DNA of 64,000 bases, taken from the NCBI RefSeq assembly GCF_025147485.1, contig NZ_CP102263.1, forward strand, positions 3,299,501-3,363,500, in the 5' to 3' direction. This DNA is from Bacteroides uniformis. GTDB taxonomy: Bacteria; Bacteroidota; Bacteroidia; Bacteroidales; Bacteroidaceae. The translations under genes were made by a program, and so were the position numbers. Below the pieces are notes generated by a model, which was not told where the DNA came from, did not search any database, and saw only the letters and a program-made list of their open reading frames with translations. Every line of letters starts with the position of its first letter. Positions within the stretch are counted from its first letter, which is position 1. This document shows, one piece after another, positions 36,773 to 44,577 of the stretch.

Positions 36773-39700
36773 CTATTTATTCTTTTTTCTTTTCTTCAAC
36801 AGTACGACCAGTCCGATGAAGGTGATGACGACAAGACTGCCTGCAACCACTCCGTTCACCCTGTTCTTACGTACCGTTTGTTCGGAAGTCAGTTTGTGTT
36901 CTTTCAGTACGACATCCTTGCCATCGGTTGCGGATGCTTCGTGTACCTCCTTCATGTTCTGGGTATAGGTCTGCTTCTCGCTATTATCCAACTGGTCGGC
37001 AACGAACGACTGTAGCTTGTCATTGTCGCAAACGAATTCGGTACAAGCGGCACCTTTTTCGCGTGTGATTTGTGCATGCAGGGAAGCAGTGGTTTTCAGT
37101 TGCTCATCAGATGCTTTCCAGTAACCTTTGCGGGCGCTTTCCAGCATGACGGCTGTCATAGCCTGGAATGCGGCGGGATTGACGCGGAGGAAGTACTCGT
37201 GAATGCCCAGCTTATTCTCATCCTTTATATACATTCTATACAAGTCATTGAACAGTTCTTTGTCCATGGCCGACGGACGCATGACGTGCCAGCCGAAGAT
37301 GTTGCGGAAGATTTCGCCGAACATCTGCGCCGAACCTTCCCCGCCTTTCATCCGCTCTTGTATAAAGGTAGGGTTCAAGATGGTGGAACGTGTCTCTACG
37401 GCAATGGCCTCTTTGGCATCCTGCATGCGGCGGTTGGTCCGGTTGCGGTAGTCTGCCATATAGGCATCCGGTTCCTTGCTGGTCACGGTTTTGACGGTGA
37501 GCGAGAGTCCACCCGTAAATTCGTATACATGATCCAGGGAGATGGGGCCCCATGTGTTACTTTGACGGGGCTGGATGACAACATCCGTTTCGGACAGTGC
37601 CGAGGCAAACAAACCTTCCTGGACGTCTCCCCAATTTTCGTCGTCCCCATAAGAGGCACCCATATTGTTGAGGTATCCTTCGGCTATCTCCTTTTCGCTT
37701 TCCCACGAGCCGCTGTGCTCGGTATAGGCCATCATACCGGTACTGTATCCGCTGTTGACCGGTCCGAATACACGCATCACAGACATTTCACGGGCACGTT
37801 TGGGGGAAGTTCCCTTTTCTACCAGTAATTTTTCCTGCAACAGTGTACCCGATGCCACATAGTTGGGATAGGTCTCATCTCCGGCTTCCGATGTCAGACG
37901 TATAGCATCGGTCAGTAACTTCAAGCGGGAACCGGCTATGTCGCGTAGCTGTCCGGACACTTGTACCAGCACATTGATGCGCGGACGCCCCAGTTCTTCA
38001 CTGGGCACCAGTTTCAGGTCAACCACTCTGCCTTGGGCGTCGCGTACGGGTTCTACTCCCAGCATCCAGAATACCTGGGCCAGCGTAGCTCCTTCCGTAT
38101 TGATGAATTCGCCTGCCCAGAAGGTATAGCTTACTTTCCGGGGATATTCGCCGTGCTTGCTGATGTACTGTTTTAAAGTCGCTTCTGCCAATCGCTTTCC
38201 ATCTTCCCAAGCCCTTGGGTTGGGAGTATTCTCGGCGTTGATGCTGTACATGTTGCGTCCGGTGGGCAGAACGTTCGGGTTCAGTACGGGGTCACCTCCC
38301 GGCGCAGGGAATACGGTTCCTCCGCTGAGTGCACGCACCATGGCATTCTGTTCGTTGACGGGGGAGGCAAGCAACTGTTCGCGATAGAGTAGGGCGGGGC
38401 GAAGCTCCGGTGCTACAGATGCAGTATCCTTGGGTGGATTCTGGAGTAAGGCGGTCAGCCTTTTCCTGGCGGCAGGCAAGTAGTGGTGGGCTATATAGGT
38501 GAAGTCTTGCAACTGCTCTGTGGTGATTTTGCCTTTATCGCGGTCCTTGCGGGCCGTTTCGTATGCCAGCGGGTCGGCAGCGACGGCGAGAGTGGTAGTC
38601 AGCAGGTCGCGGTCAGAATAAGGCTCGTTCATGGTGTAGTACGCACCCAGTATCTTTTCGTTGGCTATCTCTTCGGTGAAGGCATCCAGACGTTCCAACT
38701 CCTTGGTTGTGTAGGGGTCACTGGAGATGGAGTCGAGGTTGAGGTCGCGATGCAGTCCCAGACGCATGGCTTCTTTTTTGATACTTATTCCTAGGGTTCG
38801 GTGTTTTTCGGTACCTTCGTCCAGCACTTTGTGAATATCTTCGAGCAAGGCCGAATAGCGTTGGCGCATACCGCTCTCCACGTAGGGCGGAGTGAGATGG
38901 GTGACCAGTACGGCATGTGTCCGGCGTTTGGCAATGATACCCTCGCCTACGTTTCCGGTGGTATAGAAATAGAAGTGGGGGAGGTTACCAATCAGTACAT
39001 CCGACCAGTCGGCCTGCGACTGTGCCACATTCTTTCCGGGCGTGTATTCCAAGTTGCCGTGGGTGCCGAAGTGAATCACTGCATCTGCCTTGAATCCTTT
39101 TTGCATATACAGATAAGGAGCCAGGTAGCTGTGGGGCGGCGCTACCGGCATTCCATGCACCAGTTTGAACTCATCATCTCCCAATGCCGGGCGGGGCTGG
39201 GGGAAGAGTAGGATATTGCCGAATTGCAAGCAGGCAATGGCAATACTGTCCTCTGTTACCAGCAGATTGCCGGGCGCATCTCCATATCTGTCTGTTACTT
39301 CCTGATATTTCTCGGGAAGGAGTACTTCGTGTGCCCATTGTTCGTATTGCTCGGTAGAAAGCCATATCGGGTGTGCCGTTTTCAAAAACTGTTCTTGTGC
39401 TCCTTTGGCATACGAACCCATGACGGCACCGTCACGATGTATCCGCTTGCCGAACTCCTCTACAGTAGCAGGCAGTCCACTGACGTCGTACCCTTCCGAA
39501 CGCAGGCGTTTCAAGAAGTTATAGAGTGAAGGAATCACTTCCATACCGCTTGCCAGCAGGGCGTCTTTTCCCGGAGTCTTGAAGTAACAGATAGCAACGC
39601 GCTTTTCTTTGTTGGACATGTCTCTCAAGGACATGTACTTGGTAATATGGTCCACTACGGCATCTATCCGTTCATTTTCAGCGGTGTACAGATAGTATCC

Positions 39701-40687
39701 GTGTTTGTTTTCGTTTTGGGTAGCGATGCAGAGGGGTAGCATGCCTCCATCTATCTCAGGCACCACTACACGGGCGGTCAGTGTGCCACCGCTGACGGGG
39801 GTATCCGGGTCCAGCCATTCCTCGTGGGGCTGAATCAGCGGGAAGGGCATGAATAAAGGAATGTTTTCCTGGTGCAGCCAGTTGATGAGTGAGTCATTGC
39901 CCAGCCGTCCCATAGGCAGGTAGACTACTGCATCGGGATGGAGGGTACGTATCATATCGGCACGCGGTTGACCTCCGGCTGTGAAAGGATAGACATTGAA
40001 GCCTGCTTGTGTCAAGCACGTGATGAGGGAATCTACGTGGGCACGGTTTCCTTCCATCGGAAAGTTGAGTCCGGAAATCAGGGCAAGGTTGCGTCCGTCC
40101 TCATGGTAGAGATTTTTTTCTTTCAGATAGGCGGTCACCTCTTGCGGAGTACTGAAGTAGCGGCCGTATTCGCGGTGGTAGAACATGTTCTCCAGCAATG
40201 GGATGGGAGGCTCGTAATCCTGGTGTCCCCACCGGTGGGGAGTGGCGATGTGGCGCAGGTAGAGTAAGGCATTCCGGTAGTTGTGCTTGTTGCCGTTCTT
40301 GAGATACTCCCGTAGCGTATGCTGTTGTTCATTGGTAACATTGTGATTGAGGGAGAGGGTGAAATTTCGTAACGTATTCGTAAAGACTGGTACTCCGCTG
40401 GCACCCACCCGTTCCACTTCGGCAATCTGGCCGTCGTCAAGGTATAGCCCTCTGCTGTACATCGCGATGGCATCATAGCCGGAAAGGTCCTTCACCTCTT
40501 CTTTTTTTATGCAGGTGACTTCTATCCGGGCGCAGTCATTGTTCAGGGCAATGTCGGCAGCTTGTGCCAGGGTTGCGTTGATAATAAGTATACGTGTAGG
40601 AGCAAGCCAGTACTGATAGGCCGCAAAGCTGCAGACAATCAATAGGGCTATGCTGCCGAGGAATATTCCAAGTCTTTTCTTATTCAT
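36773..40687 (-). CDS. Membrane-anchored CobN/HmuS-like tetrapyrrole chelatase
   Basis: A 1304-residue CobN/BchH-family protein. It has an N-terminal membrane helix (residues 7-28), a large catalytic region and a C-terminal helix followed by KKRKKNK, so the body faces the periplasm. The conserved core is near residue 535 (HFGTHGNLEYTPGKN), followed by SDVLIGNLPHFYFY and VTHLTPPYVESG. CobN normally inserts cobalt in the aerobic pathway with CobS and CobT; neither is nearby, and this genome uses the anaerobic pathway. HmuS of Bacteroides, with the same architecture, has been reported to remove iron from haem. I infer a related (de)metallation of an imported tetrapyrrole. Confidence 0.82.
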   Translation of the reverse strand: MNKKRLGIFLGSIALLIVCSFAAYQYWLAPTRILIINATLAQAADIALNNDCARIEVTCIKKEEVKDLSGYDAIAMYSRGLYLDDGQIAEVERVGASGVPVFTNTLRNFTLSLNHNVTNEQQHTLREYLKNGNKHNYRNALLYLRHIATPHRWGHQDYEPPIPLLENMFYHREYGRYFSTPQEVTAYLKEKNLYHEDGRNLALISGLNFPMEGNRAHVDSLITCLTQAGFNVYPFTAGGQPRADMIRTLHPDAVVYLPMGRLGNDSLINWLHQENIPLFMPFPLIQPHEEWLDPDTPVSGGTLTARVVVPEIDGGMLPLCIATQNENKHGYYLYTAENERIDAVVDHITKYMSLRDMSNKEKRVAICYFKTPGKDALLASGMEVIPSLYNFLKRLRSEGYDVSGLPATVEEFGKRIHRDGAVMGSYAKGAQEQFLKTAHPIWLSTEQYEQWAHEVLLPEKYQEVTDRYGDAPGNLLVTEDSIAIACLQFGNILLFPQPRPALGDDEFKLVHGMPVAPPHSYLAPYLYMQKGFKADAVIHFGTHGNLEYTPGKNVAQSQADWSDVLIGNLPHFYFYTTGNVGEGIIAKRRTHAVLVTHLTPPYVESGMRQRYSALLEDIHKVLDEGTEKHRTLGISIKKEAMRLGLHRDLNLDSISSDPYTTKELERLDAFTEEIANEKILGAYYTMNEPYSDRDLLTTTLAVAADPLAYETARKDRDKGKITTEQLQDFTYIAHHYLPAARKRLTALLQNPPKDTASVAPELRPALLYREQLLASPVNEQNAMVRALSGGTVFPAPGGDPVLNPNVLPTGRNMYSINAENTPNPRAWEDGKRLAEATLKQYISKHGEYPRKVSYTFWAGEFINTEGATLAQVFWMLGVEPVRDAQGRVVDLKLVPSEELGRPRINVLVQVSGQLRDIAGSRLKLLTDAIRLTSEAGDETYPNYVASGTLLQEKLLVEKGTSPKRAREMSVMRVFGPVNSGYSTGMMAYTEHSGSWESEKEIAEGYLNNMGASYGDDENWGDVQEGLFASALSETDVVIQPRQSNTWGPISLDHVYEFTGGLSLTVKTVTSKEPDAYMADYRNRTNRRMQDAKEAIAVETRSTILNPTFIQERMKGGEGSAQMFGEIFRNIFGWHVMRPSAMDKELFNDLYRMYIKDENKLGIHEYFLRVNPAAFQAMTAVMLESARKGYWKASDEQLKTTASLHAQITREKGAACTEFVCDNDKLQSFVADQLDNSEKQTYTQNMKEVHEASATDGKDVVLKEHKLTSEQTVRKNRVNGVVAGSLVVITFIGLVVLLKKRKKNK

Positions 40688-40702
40688 ACAAGTTTATTCT
40701 CG

Positions 40703-42217
40703 TTAATAGCGTTTTTGTCTTTTACAACATTTTCTTCTTATATAATTCACACTTAACGCCACACCCGTGATGCAAACGGCTGTACCTCCAAGCAGCAATA
40801 CCCAAAGCACAGTCTTGCGCAGGGTGGCATTGGAGTTCAGACCGGGCAGACGCATGCGGTGCAGGGCTGTATAGCTCCAGTATTTCCAGCGGGAGGAGGT
40901 GTCTACATGGCGGATGATTCCCGTTTCCGGGTGAATGTAATAGACGCTCCGGTCCGGGTCGTCCACCGTTATCTTCCAGACGGGAAGCTGGGGTCGTCCG
41001 CGATACATATTGCTCATGTCGCGATAGTAGGTCTCGAAATGTTCGAGCCGGGAGATACGTATGCCGGGGATATGTTGTGAAGAATCACGCTGGGAGGTAT
41101 AAATGCTTTCCACGCCTTTCAGGATTTCTTCTTCGGAGAGTTGTAACGGACGCGGCAGGCTGTCGGCGGCATCGATGTAATACTCGTTTTTTCTATCTTT
41201 TACGATGTAGTAGGGATGTTCGCGGAAGTTGCGCCACTCTATCTGCAAAGCTTGGGGATAGGCAGCTATGACACGGCGGTAGTCCAAGGGGTAATCCTCC
41301 GGTTGTGGGGCACGGGCATGGAGCGTGCGTGTGGCGCTGCCTTTCTTCAGTGCCGGTTTATGAATCCATTCGGGAATGTCTGCCAGAGACATCATGCCGC
41401 TGAAGGTGAAGGTCAGTACGAAGATGCCGAAAAAGATTCCGCTGACGTAGTGCCAGTGATACCATCTTTTTCGGTAGGGGGAGAACTTGGGATGGCGGCT
41501 TCGGTGCGTCTTACGCCATACATCCACAGTTACCCAAATGCCGGCAATGACCATGAGACAACCCAGAGCTGTGAGCCAGATGACGGTCTTAGTCCAAAGG
41601 ACGGTGTCCTGCCGCAGCCAGGTGAAGTATACCCAGTGGGGAATGGCACCCAGCCATGCCCAGAAGCGTTCGCTTCTGTTGGAGAACTGCAAGGCCTCAC
41701 CGTTTTGTGAACTCAGATAGAGCTGTGTCCCAGCATCGTCGGCAAAGTATATTTTATAAATGGGCATTTCCTTTTTCAGTTCAGCGAAGGGAATCCATTG
41801 GTCCAGAGAGTGGAGGGTGTCGATACGGGTAATGGAAGAAGAACACCACAAAGCTGCTGTCCGGTGCAGGTGTTCACTGTCCAGAGAGGGTCGTGAGATG
41901 GTGGAATCGGCAAGGAAATGAAGCGTGCCTTTTGTGGTACTAAAGCTGAACTCGGGGTGTCCGGCATTGAGGTTCAGTATCGTAGACCTGACCTTTACGC
42001 CACGGGGCAGGCGGGCTGTGACGGAGGAGATGTCCGGAAGTGAGTCTCCGGTTTGGGAGAGCATATCCAGCTTTTGCATTTTCTCTTTGGCGCTGACACG
42101 GGGAAAGCGGTGGTACATCATCACGAAGGCGGAGAGGAACCACATGAGAAATAGGATACAGAGCAAAGTGCCCAGTATCCTATGAATAGAGTACATCAGT
42201 TTGGTGATAACATTCAT
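40703..42217 (-). CDS. PepSY-associated transmembrane protein (XusC-like)
   Basis: A 504-residue inner-membrane protein with an N-terminal helix (MYSIHRILGTLLCILFLMWF), further membrane segments near 210, 260 and 470, and PepSY-type periplasmic domains. HRILGT and later HWHYVSGIFFGIFVLTFTFS provide the His residues typical of PepSY_TM proteins, which often reduce iron-siderophore complexes. XusC, a PepSY protein, is the third member of the B. thetaiotaomicron xenosiderophore system with a TonB receptor and a DUF4374 lipoprotein; the same trio occurs here, interrupted by a cbiK gene. A reductive step on an imported metal complex is inferred. Confidence 0.8.
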   Translation of the reverse strand: MNVITKLMYSIHRILGTLLCILFLMWFLSAFVMMYHRFPRVSAKEKMQKLDMLSQTGDSLPDISSVTARLPRGVKVRSTILNLNAGHPEFSFSTTKGTLHFLADSTISRPSLDSEHLHRTAALWCSSSITRIDTLHSLDQWIPFAELKKEMPIYKIYFADDAGTQLYLSSQNGEALQFSNRSERFWAWLGAIPHWVYFTWLRQDTVLWTKTVIWLTALGCLMVIAGIWVTVDVWRKTHRSRHPKFSPYRKRWYHWHYVSGIFFGIFVLTFTFSGMMSLADIPEWIHKPALKKGSATRTLHARAPQPEDYPLDYRRVIAAYPQALQIEWRNFREHPYYIVKDRKNEYYIDAADSLPRPLQLSEEEILKGVESIYTSQRDSSQHIPGIRISRLEHFETYYRDMSNMYRGRPQLPVWKITVDDPDRSVYYIHPETGIIRHVDTSSRWKYWSYTALHRMRLPGLNSNATLRKTVLWVLLLGGTAVCITGVALSVNYIRRKCCKRQKRY

Positions 42218-42237
42218 TGTCGTTCGCGTTTTTCCTG

Positions 42238-42285
42238 CAAAAGTACAAGATGATTCAAGAACACTAAATACCCACTAATGGGTAT
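42238..42285 (-). promoter_or_regulatory. -7 box and short hairpin between exported cbiK copy 2 and the PepSY gene
   Basis: On the minus strand TACTTTTG (42238-42245) matches TAnnTTTG 20 bases before the PepSY ATG. Just upstream, ATACCC (42268-42273) pairs with GGGTAT (42280-42285), a weak stem directly after the cbiK stop. The PepSY-CobN-ExbB segment may thus have its own promoter in addition to read-through from the riboswitch. Confidence 0.4.
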
Positions 42286-42286
42286 A

Positions 42287-43234
42287 TTATTCTGTGTCTT
42301 TTCCGGCAGCATAGGCCGCCTTCTTCGTCATGATGTCCAGCATGCGGTGCTTCAGTCCGAAACGGATATGGTCAATGAATATTTCTTGAATTTCCGGAAT
42401 TTGTCCCAGTCCTTCCAGTTGTGCACTGACGGTGAAGCCTTCTTTCTCGAGCATCTCCTTCCACTCTCCGGCAATGTCGTTTTTGGCATGGTCTCCGGCA
42501 ACAAACATGAAGGGTATGAGGGTCACACGTTTGGCTTTCCCGGCTTTCAGTTGTGCCAGCATGGTGTCAAAGGTTGGATAACCTTCGATGGTGCCCACAT
42601 GGAAATTGGTCAGTCCGCCTGCTTTCAGCATATAGTCCATCTGACTGTAGATGGCGGTACTGGGGGTATAGGTGCCGTGGCCCACAAGGACGAAGTGTTC
42701 TTTGGTAGCTTTCTTGCTTTGTGCCGGGGCGTTGTAGCGGTTCCCCAGAATACTTGCCACTTTCTCTGCATCTTCGATAGAGTAGAGCAGGGGAGTACCT
42801 ACACGTATTTCCTTGAAGAAGGGTAGTGCGTTTTCCACATCCCGGCGGAGGGATTCCATTTCTACTCCGTCAATGATGTTGGTACTCTGTACGATGAGGT
42901 GTGTGTAACCTTCGCTGCGCAGTTTCAGCATGGCATCCAGTGGAGTCAGCTTCGTGATGCCGCGCTCTTTCAAGCGGCGGATGATGATGCGCGACGTATA
43001 GGCTTCTTGGAACTTCAACTCCGGGAAGGCGGCTTGTGCCTTGGCGTTGATGGCATCAATGGTGAGGGCGCGGGTATCGTCGTGCGTAGTGCCGAAGTGC
43101 ACCATGAGCAGGGCGGCTTTGTCGCCGGGTTTCATACTTGCAAGCATATCGCTGTGCTCGTAGTTGCCTCCCCCGTGCGCATGGCAGAGGAGGAGGAAAT
43201 TACAAAGGAATAAAAAGACAAACAAATTCTTCAT
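42287..43234 (-). CDS. cbiK: Exported CbiK-type tetrapyrrole metal chelatase, copy 2
   Basis: A 315-residue class II chelatase, paralogous to the copy at 32166. The signal peptide is MKNLFVFLFLCNFLLLCHAH, followed by a His/Gly-rich mature start (HGGGNYEHSD) that might bind metal. The active site is complete: His186 in VGHGTYTPS, Glu217 in TIEGYPTF and His249 in AGDHAKNDI, with the same 31 and 32 residue spacing as copy 1. It lies between the DUF4374 lipoprotein (17-base gap) and the PepSY protein, inside the riboswitch-led run. Direction of reaction (insertion or removal) and the tetrapyrrole are unknown. Confidence 0.85.
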   Translation of the reverse strand: MKNLFVFLFLCNFLLLCHAHGGGNYEHSDMLASMKPGDKAALLMVHFGTTHDDTRALTIDAINAKAQAAFPELKFQEAYTSRIIIRRLKERGITKLTPLDAMLKLRSEGYTHLIVQSTNIIDGVEMESLRRDVENALPFFKEIRVGTPLLYSIEDAEKVASILGNRYNAPAQSKKATKEHFVLVGHGTYTPSTAIYSQMDYMLKAGGLTNFHVGTIEGYPTFDTMLAQLKAGKAKRVTLIPFMFVAGDHAKNDIAGEWKEMLEKEGFTVSAQLEGLGQIPEIQEIFIDHIRFGLKHRMLDIMTKKAAYAAGKDTE

Positions 43235-43251
43235 AAATACTGATGCTTGTT

Positions 43252-44556
43252 TTAATCGTTCTCTATGACACGTATCATATCGAAGTAGAAGCGTCCGTCC
43301 ACTTCGGCTCCTTTCTCTACATTACCGGTCTTGATGTCATAGATGTAGATAACGGCGTTGGCATCTTCTTCAGTGTTTACACCAATGTATGCTTTGTTGT
43401 TGAAGATGACAGAACGCTGTGAGAAGCGACCGCCGCTGTAACCGATTTCCTTGCCATCATAGCTTAAGCGTGTCTTGGTTCCGGTGGTAAGATCGAGGAT
43501 GGCGTAGTAGTGAGAGTAAGCGTCGATGCCGGGTTGCTTATCTGCAGCGGGTCTATCGGCATTGTCATTACGTGCATACACTAAGGCTTTGTTCCCTTCC
43601 AGATATTGAATGGTCAGCAATTTGCCGTCGGCATTGGGATAGCCGTTGTAGGAAGCGTCGAATTCTGTTTCGCCTTTGTTGATACGTAGCAGGATGCCTT
43701 TGAAAAAAGCGTTATCTTCTTCGTGGAAACAAGCTAGGTAGAGATTGTCTGCTTCGTCGTACATTACGCAGTTTTGCATCAGTTCTCCGTAAGCGCTTCC
43801 TGCCATTTCGCATTCGATGGGAGAGAGTACATCTTTTTCTACTTCCATGGTAGAGGGGTTGATAATGGCTGTATGGAAGTTAGGCTCTTGCTGGTCTATA
43901 TTCGTCAAACCGTCTGTCTCTTTCCAATAGTAGAAGTAGTACAATCTGTTGTCTGATTTGCGGTAGGTGAGGATACCGGAGCTTGTCAGTTTGAGCCAGT
44001 TGGTGGGGGCTGGTATGTTGAGTTCACCTTCAGCAAGGATAGTCAAGTCCTCTGCGTTCAGTTTCGTATAAAGAATCTTGTCCTTCTTACCATTGGTAGA
44101 CATGATGACGAGTGTGTTGTCATCAATCCAGGCATGTGTGTAGGAACGTACCTTATAGCTGTTGGCCTTGAAAGGACGTTCTGCAATAACCTGAACTGCA
44201 TTGTTCTTGATTTGATATTTTACGAAACGGTCGTTGGTTGCGGGTATTTGGTAGTAATATTTTCCTTTTGAGATAGTCTCCATGGAATAATCTCCCAGTT
44301 CCGAACCTTCTCTTTTCACAGTGATGACACCCTGCTCTGTGGCCAATGAGTTGACGCTATGGACAATAGTGGTATTCTTGCTACTCATCCCACCGTGTTT
44401 GTCTACGGTGACAAATAGGTCGAAGTGATAGTTATCCTCATTGACTTCCGGGTCGGGATTAGGATTAGGTTCCGGGTCATCATCGGAACACGCTGTGAAT
44501 GACAGTGCCATCATGGCAGCCATAAAGGCAATCAGTGTAAATTTGAATTTTCTCAT
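43252..44556 (-). CDS. DUF4374 surface lipoprotein (XusB-like beta-propeller)
   Basis: A 434-residue lipoprotein: the lipobox ends at Cys23 (SFTACSDDDPEPNPNPDP), and the acidic residues after it fit the Bacteroides surface-export signal. The body belongs to DUF4374, a beta-propeller family that includes XusB, which binds enterobactin at the cell surface for the XusA receptor. It follows the TonB receptor gene by 21 bases, the usual lipoprotein-receptor pairing. Because the operon starts with a cobalamin riboswitch, its ligand may be a corrinoid or tetrapyrrole rather than a siderophore; that is inference. Confidence 0.83.
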   Translation of the reverse strand: MRKFKFTLIAFMAAMMALSFTACSDDDPEPNPNPDPEVNEDNYHFDLFVTVDKHGGMSSKNTTIVHSVNSLATEQGVITVKREGSELGDYSMETISKGKYYYQIPATNDRFVKYQIKNNAVQVIAERPFKANSYKVRSYTHAWIDDNTLVIMSTNGKKDKILYTKLNAEDLTILAEGELNIPAPTNWLKLTSSGILTYRKSDNRLYYFYYWKETDGLTNIDQQEPNFHTAIINPSTMEVEKDVLSPIECEMAGSAYGELMQNCVMYDEADNLYLACFHEEDNAFFKGILLRINKGETEFDASYNGYPNADGKLLTIQYLEGNKALVYARNDNADRPAADKQPGIDAYSHYYAILDLTTGTKTRLSYDGKEIGYSGGRFSQRSVIFNNKAYIGVNTEEDANAVIYIYDIKTGNVEKGAEVDGRFYFDMIRVIEND

Positions 44557-44577
44557 TTTGAATGAATTATTAAATGA

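Noticed and set aside
36773..40687. Ordinary cytoplasmic cobaltochelatase CobN of aerobic B12 synthesis
   Set aside because: Terminal membrane helices, lack of CobS/CobT and presence of the anaerobic pathway argue against it.
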